This document shows positions 53,676 through 63,953 of a stretch of DNA of 64,000 nt, one piece after another. Position 1 is the stretch's first letter. The number at the start of each line of letters is the position of its first letter. Below the pieces are notes generated by a model. It searched no databases. It was not told the origin of the DNA and saw only the letters and a list, made by a program, of their open reading frames with translations. The translations under genes and the position numbers were made by a program. The DNA is taken from positions 62,001 to 126,000 of the forward strand of contig NZ_CANMSK010000005.1 of assembly GCF_947500655.1 (NCBI RefSeq), written 5' to 3'. The stretch comes from an uncultured Psychrosphaera sp. (lineage in GTDB: Bacteria > Pseudomonadota > Gammaproteobacteria > Enterobacterales > Alteromonadaceae).

Positions 53676-54524
53676 TTACATACTGCGCCTAAAGTCACTA
53701 ACTACTGTATTAGTTTTTTCCAATATTTGGCGGCCTTGACGAGACGATTGAGTAATTGCAATAAACAAGATATCTATAATAAATTCTTGCGCCGTACGGG
53801 TTAAAATTGATGACAAGCGAGCCGATTCATCATCAGCTACCGAATACAGTTTCAAATTAGCCATATCTGAAATAGGTGTGCTGCCAAAGCGTGTTACAGA
53901 AATGATTTTAGCTTTATTATTTTTAGCTTCAGTAACGACGTTGATCATTTCTTTGGTACTACCTGACTCACTAATGGCAAAGACTAAATCATTTTCAGAT
54001 AAAGTAGCAGCAAAGGCCAATTGAGCATGGGCATCAGGTTCTTCTATCGCTAACATACCCAGTTTTTGCAACTTATAAGAAAAGTCTTTTCCTACCAGAG
54101 CTGAGCCGCCTAACCCACAAATTAATATACGCTTTGATGACTTTAATAATTCAACTGCTTCAATAAATGCAGCCTCATCATTTAACTTTTGTGTTTCATT
54201 AAGCACAGAAACTTTACTACTAAGTAGCTTATCTGACATCTGACTAAAGCTGTCATTAATAGTAATTTTACCGTGCAAATTATTGCTAGCAGTAGCAATA
54301 TTCAATGCATCAATAACACCCATTTTAAACGCTGGGTAGCCTTTATAGCCTAATTTCTGAGAGAACTTAACCACTGAGGATTGGCTAACACCAACTACAT
54401 TGGCTAACTCTAATGAGGATAATTCACGAATAGCACTGGATGAGTCCAAGGCAAATTTGGCTAGTTTTAGCTCACTACTCGACAACGAGTCCTTCAGTGC
54501 TTTAATTTTAGTAAATGTTGACAT
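53676..54524 (-). CDS. RpiR-family transcriptional regulator (MurR/HexR type)
   Basis: 282 aa: N-terminal HTH_6 ('FALDSSSAIRELSSLELANVVGVSQSSVVKFSQKLGYKGYPAFK', in pieces SLELANVVGVSQSSVVKFSQ and KLGYKGYPAFK), C-terminal SIS domain ('ILICGLGGSALVGKDFSYKL', 'VFAISESGSTKEMINVV'). Members sense phosphosugars; MurR controls murQ in E. coli. Location among nag/mur genes makes amino-sugar phosphates the likely effectors. Same strand as the big TonB receptor but separated from it by a terminator. Confidence 0.88.
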   Translation of the reverse strand: MSTFTKIKALKDSLSSSELKLAKFALDSSSAIRELSSLELANVVGVSQSSVVKFSQKLGYKGYPAFKMGVIDALNIATASNNLHGKITINDSFSQMSDKLLSSKVSVLNETQKLNDEAAFIEAVELLKSSKRILICGLGGSALVGKDFSYKLQKLGMLAIEEPDAHAQLAFAATLSENDLVFAISESGSTKEMINVVTEAKNNKAKIISVTRFGSTPISDMANLKLYSVADDESARLSSILTRTAQEFIIDILFIAITQSSRQGRQILEKTNTVVSDFRRSM

Positions 54525-54633
54525 TGTTACTCATAAATAATTTATTCATCGATTAGGAATAATTGTAACCTAAACTGCAGCAATTCTTTAACAAATATTT
54601 AGTTATAAGTTTTCTTGGTTTTTAGATATAAAA

Positions 54634-54660
54634 AATCCTCGCTGAATGCGAGGATTATTT
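54634..54660 (-). terminator. terminator of the Oar-like receptor gene
   Basis: Stem AATCCTCGC-TGAAT-GCGAGGATT with flanking A/T, about 40 nt past the stop of the receptor on the minus strand. Confidence 0.85.
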
Positions 54661-54696
54661 AATATTATAAATATCTAAACATAAAAAACACTACGT

Positions 54697-57600
54697 TTAA
54701 AAATCTATACTTACCGAGAATTGTACTCGACGAGGATTGATTAAAGTTTGTGCTTCACCAAACGTCTCGCTTGATACAATTGGGTTGTAGTTATAACCCG
54801 TTTGCTTATCAAATACATTATAAATGTCAGCTTTAAACTTAAGTACAAAATCTTCATTCAAATCAAAGCTTTGAGCATAGTTTAAATCTAATTGCCAATG
54901 ACTTGCTTCACGGCGGCTACCAGCAGATTCTGCATAACGAATGGTGTCACTTGAATAACCATATAAAGAACCATCCCATGCTTCCCAAACATCTCCAGAT
55001 TGGAATACAAAGTTGAAACCAATATCGGCCTCCCAATCTGTTGTGTAGTAACCTAAAGCTTTTAGAATATGAGGTCTGTCACCATTTAACTTACCGTATT
55101 TACCATCCCATAATTGGCGACCAATACCATCCGCTAAGTTAGATGACCCTACGAATAAGTTACCATCAGAAGCTGTACTAGTAATATCTTGATCGTAGTT
55201 ACCAAAATAATGGCTCCATACATAAGACATATTCAAATAGAAGTTTTCACCGGTGTAATCACCTTCAATACTCCACTCATAATATGTATTCTCAGCGCCA
55301 TCTAGTTCTGCAATTACATAAGAACCACCACCAATTTCGGCACGATAAGCATCTAAATCCTCAATATATAAGCCTTTAGCTGCAATATTCGCTGGCACAC
55401 CACCAAATGGACCGCCATCTATATCAGTATAATCATATAAGCGTGAATCATTTGGCGTATCTTCCCAAGCATGTAACGCTTTACGTTGACGCCAATGGGT
55501 ACGAATAAATAGTTCGTTTGATACATACTGAGTCATACCAATGGTGAATTCGTCGGTACGACGCGCTTTTAAGTCATCTTGGAATAACTTACCCGATGAA
55601 CCACCAGCCTCGGTATTGCCAATAAAGTCACCATTTTCATCAAAATAAACTTCTTGGGTTGATTGATTATTACGATCCCACGATGCCGCACGTGCTAATG
55701 AAGTTGTATCTGGGTTATAACTGGCATAGTTAGCAAACACAGTGCTGTCTTCGGTATAAGCCCAAGTGATACCTAAGCGCGGTTGGATCATATCGACAAA
55801 ATCCAACTCATACATTTTGTATTTTTCACCAGGCGCTACTACATAACCAGATACATTTTCAGCAATCGCAGGAGTGTCAGGAGTCGCAGGAATCGCTTCT
55901 GTTTTTGCCGTTTCTTTTAAGCCTTGTCCATATAACACATCGTTACTAAATAAAAACCCAACGTTAAATGTAAAATCGTTATACTCTATGGTGTCATTCA
56001 CTTCAATATTAATGGTTTCAGAAGACGATGTTAGAGGACTTAACTCATCACTTAATAGACTATTAGAGTAAACTGATGCGCTATAATAGATTGGCGTTGT
56101 AGATACAAAATCAGTATCTGTATTTAAACCTCCAACATAGCTAATTCCGCCCCAGCCATTTGACAAACGAGTTAATACTTCTTTACTTTCTTTCCATTGA
56201 TAACCTAAGTGAATACTATGGAAAGTATCGCCTATATCCATCTCATGATCTAATTTCAGTTCAAAGCTTTTACGATAGAAGTCTTGGTTATTAAATGAAG
56301 AACCGCCACCGACATTACCGCCTCCGGTTTTTACACCATCAGTTTCATAACCATAAGCGTCAATTAAGGCTTGTGCTTCTACATTATCGTAGCCTGCATC
56401 ATCTTTTAGCGAAGGCACATAAAAATTACCTAGTTGATCTAAATTATCTAAATCTAACGAACCACCGAGAGAAGGGTTAACGCCAGAGAAAACAGTATCA
56501 GGTCGGCCAGAGTTTTTATTTTCAAAGTCACTAAATTGGAAAGATAAAATAGTACTATCACTTAGGATATAAGAACCATCAAAAGTCAAAATATCTTGAG
56601 TAACCGTACTACCTTCAGAGGTTGAGTCCGTTGCTTTTGAACTTACCGAGTCCCCTTCTACTTCTTTATCTGAAGTACGGTAACTTAAGTTTAATAATAA
56701 ATCGTCGGTAGGTGCCCAAGTAAATTTACTAAAAAATTCGTCACGCGAACTTTTGTACTCTTTTACAGGGCCATATGCAGTTTCTTTGTTGTCACGAGTA
56801 ACTTCGGGACCAAAATATGAACCATAAAAGAATAGCTCATCTTCAAGTAGTGCCCCGCTAACATTAGCACTCATCCAAGTTTTATTTTCTTTATAGCTTA
56901 AAGTAGAACTGTCAGTTGTCTTTTTATCTGCAACTAAACCTTTAGGCTCAATGCGATATTCTACGCTAGCATGAAAATCATTAGTACCTGACTTAGACAT
57001 AGTGTTTATAGACATACCGCCAGCACGGTTAAAACCAATAGCTTTAGCACCGCCACGGTCAATAGACACAAAGGCAACATCTTGAGTTGATGGCTCTGAC
57101 GCTAAGTTACCGTACATAGGTAAAGACACATCTACACCATCAAAGCCATATTTATTATCACGGCCAGAACCACCAGCTGATGGACCTAAAGTAGAGTTTT
57201 CTGAATATTGTACGCCAGGAATAATAGCTAGTAATGAACGATAATCTTGTCCTGCCGGTACACGATCTAATACATCTTTACCAAGTGAACCACTTAACGA
57301 TGAGTCACCTTCTCGGCTAATGCGAGCACCAACTATTTGAATAACTTCTGTACTACCAGTTGGTGCAGCTTCAAACGCTACATCAACTTTTGCAGTTTGA
57401 TCCAATAGTACATCTACCATCATTTCACGAACTGAACCGTCTGCAGAGGTAAATGTTAATGTATAAGTACCAGGCTTAAGCGCTGGTAATACATAACTAC
57501 CATCAGCTTTAGTCTGAACGGTTCTTGGCTTTGGCATAACATTACTAGACGCCGTAACGGTAACACCAGAGACAGATACGTTAGCCGCCTGAGTTTCGAC

Positions 57601-57756
57601 TTTACCCTTAATAGCACTATCACGTGCCATAGCGGGCGCAGACATTAATGCACTTGCTAATACCACAGCTGAAATAGATGCAGCTGGAGTCCTTAATATT
57701 TGACAAACGACCTGATGCAAGCGTCGCTTAGTGAAGTTGTTATTATGTGTTGACAT
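54697..57756 (-). CDS. Oar-like TonB-dependent receptor with N-terminal CarboxypepD_reg domain
   Basis: About 1019 aa from the ATG at 57756 (AAGGTGG site); the frame goes on to 57804. Signal sequence, then a carboxypeptidase regulatory-like domain ('VSVSGVTVTASSNVMPKPRTV', 'GSYVLPALKPGTYTLTF'), plug ('VIQIVGARISREGDSSLSGSLGK') and a very long barrel ending 'VQFSVSIDF'. Oar-type receptors in marine bacteria import oligosaccharides or peptides. Between the RpiR regulator and the amidase/beta-lactamase genes, it is the best candidate for bringing muropeptides across the outer membrane. Confidence 0.85.
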   Translation of the reverse strand: MSTHNNNFTKRRLHQVVCQILRTPAASISAVVLASALMSAPAMARDSAIKGKVETQAANVSVSGVTVTASSNVMPKPRTVQTKADGSYVLPALKPGTYTLTFTSADGSVREMMVDVLLDQTAKVDVAFEAAPTGSTEVIQIVGARISREGDSSLSGSLGKDVLDRVPAGQDYRSLLAIIPGVQYSENSTLGPSAGGSGRDNKYGFDGVDVSLPMYGNLASEPSTQDVAFVSIDRGGAKAIGFNRAGGMSINTMSKSGTNDFHASVEYRIEPKGLVADKKTTDSSTLSYKENKTWMSANVSGALLEDELFFYGSYFGPEVTRDNKETAYGPVKEYKSSRDEFFSKFTWAPTDDLLLNLSYRTSDKEVEGDSVSSKATDSTSEGSTVTQDILTFDGSYILSDSTILSFQFSDFENKNSGRPDTVFSGVNPSLGGSLDLDNLDQLGNFYVPSLKDDAGYDNVEAQALIDAYGYETDGVKTGGGNVGGGSSFNNQDFYRKSFELKLDHEMDIGDTFHSIHLGYQWKESKEVLTRLSNGWGGISYVGGLNTDTDFVSTTPIYYSASVYSNSLLSDELSPLTSSSETINIEVNDTIEYNDFTFNVGFLFSNDVLYGQGLKETAKTEAIPATPDTPAIAENVSGYVVAPGEKYKMYELDFVDMIQPRLGITWAYTEDSTVFANYASYNPDTTSLARAASWDRNNQSTQEVYFDENGDFIGNTEAGGSSGKLFQDDLKARRTDEFTIGMTQYVSNELFIRTHWRQRKALHAWEDTPNDSRLYDYTDIDGGPFGGVPANIAAKGLYIEDLDAYRAEIGGGSYVIAELDGAENTYYEWSIEGDYTGENFYLNMSYVWSHYFGNYDQDITSTASDGNLFVGSSNLADGIGRQLWDGKYGKLNGDRPHILKALGYYTTDWEADIGFNFVFQSGDVWEAWDGSLYGYSSDTIRYAESAGSRREASHWQLDLNYAQSFDLNEDFVLKFKADIYNVFDKQTGYNYNPIVSSETFGEAQTLINPRRVQFSVSIDF

Positions 57757-58147
57757 GTATTCCACCTTTTTTATAAGAATTATATATGTGACATTGCTCC
57801 ACAAATTCTGCTAATTACACTCTTGTGACGACTGGTGATTTATAACAGATAACTTTATTTAACAAATATTAACCGACTTCGTCAAGAATAATATTTTCCA
57901 TTTTTATTAATTAATAGTAATAATTTATGTTTTTATAACTATCATAAATAACAAAAAAGAATATTCAAAGTAGCTATAAGCATGAATAGAAATAAGAGCT
58001 AAGCTAAAGTAGATAACTGTTTCACCAATTTTAAAAAATAAACTTTAATATATAAAATTACTTATTATTCACTTGTAAATATGTGTAGAATAATTATTCT
58101 TTATTATTCGTTAAATGATAATTATTTATTCTAAATGGTGGTTTGTT
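57757..58147. promoter_or_regulatory. divergent promoter region of the receptor and amidase genes
   Basis: About 390 AT-rich bases with no gene; contains the promoters for both flanking units. No conserved operator was recognised. Confidence 0.4.
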
Positions 58148-60652
58148 ATGCAGCATAGTGTTAAAAATCAATCAAAATCGCGGTGTTTTTGGTCATTATC
58201 ACGCAGGTTATGGTTTATTGCTGGACTAACAGTTTTTATTGTTAGTTGTTCCTCACTACCTTTATCACAAATAAAATCTAAAAATTACAGCCAACGTATT
58301 AAATTTTTGGTTATGCACTTTACTGCAATTGATTACCAAAAATCAGTAACTGCTTTAGTTGATGAGGGAGGGTTAAGTGCGCATTACTTAATTCCAGAAC
58401 GCAACGACCCTTCTTACCAAGACAATGAGTTAAAAGTTATTCAACTCGTAGATGAATCTGGTCGAGCATGGCACGCTGGAAAAAGTTATTGGCAAGGTAG
58501 AAAAGATTTAAATGATCAATCTATTGGAATTGAGATAGTTAATGTACCTGAGTGCATGCGCGACAATTCTAGTGCAGATTTACAACAACGCGAAAATACT
58601 CCAGACCGACTTTGCCTTTTCCCAGATTATGACCCTGAGCAAATTGAATTACTTATTACACTTTCCAAAGATATTCTTGCCCGAAATCCAGATATATCAC
58701 CGACTGCTGTTATAGGTCATTCCGACATTGCACCCACTCGTAAAAATGATCCCGGTCCTCGTTTCCCTTGGTATCAATTATACCAACATGGTATCGGCGC
58801 TTGGTACGATAATGACACCTTAAAAGAATATTGGGAGAAGTTTAACACTTCACCCCCTAGTATTAGTTTAATGCAGCATGCATTAAGTATTTATGGTTAC
58901 GGCATTGTAGAAACGGGGATCAATGACAATACGACACTTGACACATTATCGGCCTTTCAAATGCACTTTTTACCTTGGTCAGTTACCGGCAAGCTTGACA
59001 GTAAAACCGCGGGAGCCCTATTTGCTTTGATAGACAAATACTTCCCAGAAGAAATTGATACGCTATTAATGCGTTACGAGTTAGAAAAAAAACCAGCTCA
59101 ACCACCAATTAACTTAAGCTATTACCAAGTAAATGACATATTTCCGAATACAGATAGAAGTACACGTGAATGGGTAAATGATCGCAATGTTTTCAAAGGC
59201 TATACCAACGAAGGTCAAATCATTATCGAGAACATTGATGCCCAAAGTGCAGATATTTATATTAACGGTCAAAAACTTAATATAGAAAAAACGCTGCAAC
59301 CTTACCAAAGTTACAATTATTCTTTAGCCCGTAGAACCAAAAATGGTGAAAACACTTTACGCGTTGAAAATGTATTACCAGAAGGCAGTACTATTAGGGT
59401 AATGATCCCTTTCCCTACCTTACAAGAAAAAACTAACCTTGATAGTAAACGTTTTTCTAAAGTGGATGAATTGATACAAGCTGATATCAACGAGGGGTTT
59501 CCTGGCGCTGTATTATTGGTAGTAAAAGACGGAAAAATCATTAAACGTAGTGCTTACGGTTACGCCAGAAAATATGCCGATGGCGGCGAGTTACTGGAAA
59601 CACCAATCAAAATGCAAACCACACATTTGTTTGATTTAGCATCAAACACCAAAATGTTTGCTACAAATTTTGCGCTAATGAAATTAGTATCAGAAGGAAA
59701 AATTGATGTTACCAAACCGATTAATGAATACTTGCCTGAATACCAAGGTCAAGGACGCGAGAGTAGATTGGTGCGTGATCTCCTAACTCACACAGCAGGA
59801 TACTCACCACAAGTGCGTTTTTTCACTCGGGATAACAAATTAGGTCCACAGTTTTTTTCTCAGAATAAAAAACAAACTGAACACTTACTGCTATCCCGCG
59901 TGCCCTTTGAAATGGCACGACAAACCAAAGCTGTATATAGCGATACTGATTACATGTTACTGAGTTTATTAATTGAGCGAGTCACTGATCAAGATTTAGA
60001 TATGTATGCAGAACAACATATTTACCATCCTCTTAATTTAAACAACACCCTTTTTAATCCACTGCAAAAAGGGTTTATAAAGAGTCAGTTTGCTGCAACA
60101 GAAATAATGGGAACCACGCGCGGTGGTACAGTTTACTTTGAAAATGTACGTGATTATGTATTACAAGGTGAGGTTCATGATGAAAAAGCATTCCATTCTT
60201 TTGCTGGTGTAACTGGGCACGCAGGTTTGTTTTCCACTGTTGATGATTTAGCGGTATTAACCCAAACGTTATTAAATGGTGGTGGTTATGGTAAAACTAA
60301 AGTCTTTGAGCATTCAGTGTTAGATGAATTTATTAAGCCAGAAGAAGGCGATAATAGTTTTGGTTTAGGCTGGCGTCGTGCAGCTCATGGTAAACGTAAA
60401 TGGCACTTTGGCCCTTACGCTAGCGCTTCTGCTTATGGTCATACAGGCTGGACAGGAACGGTCACTGTTATCGATCCTAAATATGACTTAGCCATCATAT
60501 TACTAACTAATGCTCGACACAGTGAAATTGTGCAAGTAGTTGATGAACATGATCCAGAAGTTACCACAGAGAAGTTTGAAGGTAAGCTATTTGAAACTGG
60601 CAAATATGGCAGTATCATCAGCTTAGTGTACGAAGCCGTTTTAGATAATTAG
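58148..60652 (+). CDS. lipoprotein: AmiD-type amidase fused to class-C-like serine hydrolase
   Basis: 834 aa from ATG 58148 (GTTTGTT before it gives no strong site; an earlier ATG at 58115 is possible). Lipobox IVSC (Cys34). Amidase_2: H57 in 'VMHFTAID', H191 in 'VIGHSDIAP', D201 in 'KNDPGPRFPW' as zinc ligands, E129 in 'IGIEIVN'. A PG_binding_1-like segment (about 240-295) and a ~130-residue linker follow, then a beta-lactamase/DD-peptidase-like domain: S499-x-x-K502 (LASNTKMF), Y in 'YSDTDYML', and 'HTGWTGT'. The first half releases the peptide from (anhydro)MurNAc; the second may trim or hydrolyse its product. Fusion of the two is unusual. Confidence 0.85.
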   Translation: MQHSVKNQSKSRCFWSLSRRLWFIAGLTVFIVSCSSLPLSQIKSKNYSQRIKFLVMHFTAIDYQKSVTALVDEGGLSAHYLIPERNDPSYQDNELKVIQLVDESGRAWHAGKSYWQGRKDLNDQSIGIEIVNVPECMRDNSSADLQQRENTPDRLCLFPDYDPEQIELLITLSKDILARNPDISPTAVIGHSDIAPTRKNDPGPRFPWYQLYQHGIGAWYDNDTLKEYWEKFNTSPPSISLMQHALSIYGYGIVETGINDNTTLDTLSAFQMHFLPWSVTGKLDSKTAGALFALIDKYFPEEIDTLLMRYELEKKPAQPPINLSYYQVNDIFPNTDRSTREWVNDRNVFKGYTNEGQIIIENIDAQSADIYINGQKLNIEKTLQPYQSYNYSLARRTKNGENTLRVENVLPEGSTIRVMIPFPTLQEKTNLDSKRFSKVDELIQADINEGFPGAVLLVVKDGKIIKRSAYGYARKYADGGELLETPIKMQTTHLFDLASNTKMFATNFALMKLVSEGKIDVTKPINEYLPEYQGQGRESRLVRDLLTHTAGYSPQVRFFTRDNKLGPQFFSQNKKQTEHLLLSRVPFEMARQTKAVYSDTDYMLLSLLIERVTDQDLDMYAEQHIYHPLNLNNTLFNPLQKGFIKSQFAATEIMGTTRGGTVYFENVRDYVLQGEVHDEKAFHSFAGVTGHAGLFSTVDDLAVLTQTLLNGGGYGKTKVFEHSVLDEFIKPEEGDNSFGLGWRRAAHGKRKWHFGPYASASAYGHTGWTGTVTVIDPKYDLAIILLTNARHSEIVQVVDEHDPEVTTEKFEGKLFETGKYGSIISLVYEAVLDN

Positions 60653-60664
60653 TAGGTAGTCCTA

Positions 60665-62242
60665 ATGCAAAAATTTTCATCTCAGTATTTAATCTGTAGT
60701 CTCTTAATTGGTGGTTTATCTATGTTTACTCACGCAAAACCTTCTACTTTAGATGAAGATAAAATACAAACAATCATGCAAAAGTTGTACATTCCCGGTG
60801 TCGCTATTGGCGTAATAAAAAATGGTGAAATAATTGCAGCTCAAGGTTTTGGTGTTAAAGATATAAACAGCAAAGAACCCGTTGATACTGACAGTATTTT
60901 TAAAATAGCCTCAAATACAAAAGCCTTTACTGCCGCAGCTTTAGCTATTTTAGTAGATGAAAACAAGATCCGCTGGGACGGTAAAGTACAAAGTTATTTA
61001 CCTAACTTTAAACTGCATGACCCTTGGGTTAGTGAGCATTTTAATATAATAGACTTACTCACCCACCGTAGCGGTTTGGGTTTAGGTGCCGGTGATTTAA
61101 TGTTATGGCCAGAGCCGTCTAGCTTTACTCGCCGGCAAGTTTTACATAACTTACGTTACTTAAAACCCACTGGAGAATTTAGAGCTGACTACGCTTACGA
61201 TAACTTACTTTATATTGTCGCCAGTGAAATTATTCCAGCGGTAACAGGTAAAAGCTGGGAAACATTTATTGAGCAAAAAATTATGCAACCTTTGGGTATG
61301 CAGCATTGTTTTGCTGGTAACGTAAATGAGCAAAAACAAAAAGATATAGCAACTCCGCATGGAGTTGTTGGTGGTAAATTACAAACAATAATTCGCCCTA
61401 TTGACCCAGATAAACCAAGCGTATCAGCGCCAGCTGGCGGTATACAATGTAGTCTTAACGACATGCTTAAATGGGTAAAAGTGCAACTCAACCAGGGTAA
61501 AATAACCGATGGAAAGTCATTGTTTTCCCAAGCTCAGCATAAAATGATGTGGACACCACATACCATAATGCCAGTGTCAACTCGTAGCAAACGTTTCGAC
61601 AATACTCACCTTAGTTCATATGGCTTAGGTTGGCGTATTAATGATATGGATGGTCACTTACAAGTACATCACACTGGCAGTTTGGCTGGAATGTACTCAT
61701 TTGTTAGTTTATTCCCAGAGTTAGATTTAGGCTTTGTTGTGCTAACCAATCAGCAATCTAGTGCGGCTCGCAGTGCATTAATGTATACCGTTATGAAACC
61801 CTATTTAGGTGATAATGCAACAGACTGGCTAGCTAAATTCGCTCCAGCATCTTCTAAATCATCATCAGCCAACAAACAAAAAAATAACACTGAGTTAAAT
61901 AATGTATTGGCAAATTCAACTAATTCTGACGTTAAACAGTACGTAGGTACTTATGAAGATCCATGGTTGGGACAGTTTATTATTGAGTACAGCGATAATG
62001 ATAAAAACGCTAATTTACGTATACGTTCATTACGAGTAGAAAAATTTGTTGGTGATTTACATCTGCAAAGTAGTGATGACACGTTATTGATCCGCTGGAA
62101 TGATCGTAGCTTGGAAGCCGATGCAGTTATTACCTTCAAGCGTAATCAGCAGAATGAAGTTAATGGCATGACGTTAGCGCCAGCATCAAAAGACATAGAC
62201 TTCAGTTATGATTTTCAGGACTTAGATTTTACCAAGCTCTAA
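60665..62242 (+). CDS. secreted class-C-like serine hydrolase (beta-lactamase fold)
   Basis: 525 aa with signal peptide (SLLIGGLSMFTHA). S83-N-T-K86 ('FKIASNTKAFT'), Tyr-Asp-Asn motif ('YAYDNLLYI') and HTG ('VHHTGSLAGMYS') give the class C/esterase triad; an extra C-terminal ~110-residue domain is present ('VKQYVGTYEDPWLGQFII'). 13 nt after the fusion gene, hence cotranscribed. Likely a peptidoglycan peptidase or esterase rather than a drug-resistance enzyme. Confidence 0.82.
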   Translation: MQKFSSQYLICSLLIGGLSMFTHAKPSTLDEDKIQTIMQKLYIPGVAIGVIKNGEIIAAQGFGVKDINSKEPVDTDSIFKIASNTKAFTAAALAILVDENKIRWDGKVQSYLPNFKLHDPWVSEHFNIIDLLTHRSGLGLGAGDLMLWPEPSSFTRRQVLHNLRYLKPTGEFRADYAYDNLLYIVASEIIPAVTGKSWETFIEQKIMQPLGMQHCFAGNVNEQKQKDIATPHGVVGGKLQTIIRPIDPDKPSVSAPAGGIQCSLNDMLKWVKVQLNQGKITDGKSLFSQAQHKMMWTPHTIMPVSTRSKRFDNTHLSSYGLGWRINDMDGHLQVHHTGSLAGMYSFVSLFPELDLGFVVLTNQQSSAARSALMYTVMKPYLGDNATDWLAKFAPASSKSSSANKQKNNTELNNVLANSTNSDVKQYVGTYEDPWLGQFIIEYSDNDKNANLRIRSLRVEKFVGDLHLQSSDDTLLIRWNDRSLEADAVITFKRNQQNEVNGMTLAPASKDIDFSYDFQDLDFTKL

Positions 62243-62289
62243 TTTTCCTAGCTTTCATTTAATATGCTTTACAACATGACGCTGATTGA

Positions 62290-62314
62290 TAGAGTTAAGG
62301 CAAATTGCCTTAAC
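62290..62314. terminator. inverted repeat between converging genes
   Basis: GAGTTAAGGC and GCCTTAACTC form a perfect 10-bp stem with an AAATT loop, overlapping the stop codon of the DUF819 gene. No T-tract, so terminator status is moderate. Confidence 0.5.
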
Positions 62315-63476
62315 TCCCAGAAGCTATAAACGACAAGACTTTACCCACCAACAAACCTCCTCCTGTGCCAACTATATAACCTATCATTGCCATTAATACA
62401 CCAACTGGGATCAGTGATTTAGAGTAAGACGCTGCCAAAATAGGCGCTGAAGCAACCCCGCCAATATTAGCTAATGATGCAACACCACAAGTAAATAAAT
62501 CTAGTTTTAACCACTTAGCCATAACTAACATTATTAAGCCATGAAACAGTAAAATCATTAACCCTAGAGCAATATAAAGAGGAGCTTGAGTGAGTTCAGC
62601 TAAATTTGCACGTGAAGCTATCAAAGCGATGATCAGATATAACATCAACATAGACAATTGACTCGCTCCGGCAATTTTACCTAAAGGGGTTAGCGCACAA
62701 ATAACGCCAGCTACAGTAACCAATAATACAGTCCAGGCTGTGGGAGTAAAATAAGCTGAAGTTGGTAACCATAATGCTGCGCTTTGCGCTAAAGCAGACA
62801 TTAATAAAGCCGTAGCTAAAAGTATTAACAAGCCACCGGAATCTACTTGCTGTTGCTCTTTATCCATATCGATATTGGCACCAATTTTTTCTAGTAATTG
62901 ACTGTCCGCTTTAACCCATAAATTAAAACGCTTGGCGTGAGGGACTAAAGCTAATAAAAACATAACCCACAAAGCATAATCAATTGAGTCAATTAATAAG
63001 GTGTAACCCATGCTTGCATCCGGCACATCTAACGCCAATTGAATAGCAACCATATTACCTGTGCCACCCATCCAACTGCCGCTGAGCGCAGTAAGGGTTT
63101 TCCATGCATCGGCAGGTAAATAGCTTTGAAATACCGTAAAAGCTAAAACAAAAGCCACGCCTATGCTGGCAGCTGCAATAAAAAATGCCAGTAACATTCT
63201 GCCACCCAGTTGCTTTATTTGTCGTAAGTCAGCGTCAAGTAACATTAAAAATATCATGGCAGGCAGTAAGTTATTACGTAGCATTTTATAAGCATTGGTA
63301 ATTTCTTCGGTTTTTTCCCATACACCAAATGTAGAGCAAAGCATGACCACAAAATAGAGAGACACAATAGCTGGTAAGTATTCGAATAAACGCCAACGTG
63401 TTGTGGTTTCTAAAAATTTAAGACTTCCAGCAATGACTAATAAAGCAGTAACATAAATAAACGAGCTAGTGATCAA
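62310..63476 (-). CDS. DUF819-family inner-membrane permease
   Basis: 388 aa with about 10-11 transmembrane helices. 'LPAMIFLMLLDADLRQIKQLGG' and 'LTALSGSWMGGTGNMVAIQ', 'ASLANIGGVASAPILAASY' match the DUF819/YjcL pattern. In several genomes DUF819 sits beside dipeptide or muropeptide enzymes; here it could import the trimmed peptide or an L-Ala-D-Glu-type dipeptide. Substrate not proven. Confidence 0.8.
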   Translation of the reverse strand: MITSSFIYVTALLVIAGSLKFLETTTRWRLFEYLPAIVSLYFVVMLCSTFGVWEKTEEITNAYKMLRNNLLPAMIFLMLLDADLRQIKQLGGRMLLAFFIAAASIGVAFVLAFTVFQSYLPADAWKTLTALSGSWMGGTGNMVAIQLALDVPDASMGYTLLIDSIDYALWVMFLLALVPHAKRFNLWVKADSQLLEKIGANIDMDKEQQQVDSGGLLILLATALLMSALAQSAALWLPTSAYFTPTAWTVLLVTVAGVICALTPLGKIAGASQLSMLMLYLIIALIASRANLAELTQAPLYIALGLMILLFHGLIMLVMAKWLKLDLFTCGVASLANIGGVASAPILAASYSKSLIPVGVLMAMIGYIVGTGGGLLVGKVLSFIASGS

Positions 63477-63553
63477 AACTTTTCTCCTAAACGAAAAACT
63501 GAGAATATATATTAGTGGAGTATGCGCATTATTAACTGCACATTAACACCGTC

Positions 63554-63586
63554 AATATTCCTAAATTAAATAAATTTTGGAATATT
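63554..63586. promoter_or_regulatory. AT-rich palindrome upstream of the right-edge gene
   Basis: AATATTCC with GGAATATT, plus an inner AAATT/AATTT, in the 477-bp gap 63477-63953. It may be an operator or a hairpin. The rest of the gap shows nothing definite. Confidence 0.35.
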
Positions 63587-63953
63587 TTATTATTTACATC
63601 AAGACTAGCTTTAGTCAATCCTAAATTAAAAATGGATGTACAAAAATTTAAAGGTAAACGGCTTTTTACATGGCGAACAAGTTTACCCATTTAATTATTT
63701 TTTATTTTGTACAAGATCACCTTGCTGAAATAATTATTCAAATGTAGTATTTGTTAAGGAATATAATATTATCATTTTTTATATGAAGATTTATGTGGCG
63801 ACCTATATAAAGGTTTTTATGTAGGGATTGATGACAGCGTATAAAATGTAGTACGCATTGCATTTATTTAAATCTGGCTTATCTATAGATTATTAACATG
63901 AAAAGTCTAAATTTGAATCGTCACTTAGCCTATTACCCAAACGAGTTATTGCT

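Noticed and set aside
60665..62242. Antibiotic-resistance class C beta-lactamase
   Set aside because: Only the shared fold motifs are present; length, extra C-terminal domain and operon context fit a peptidoglycan hydrolase or esterase.
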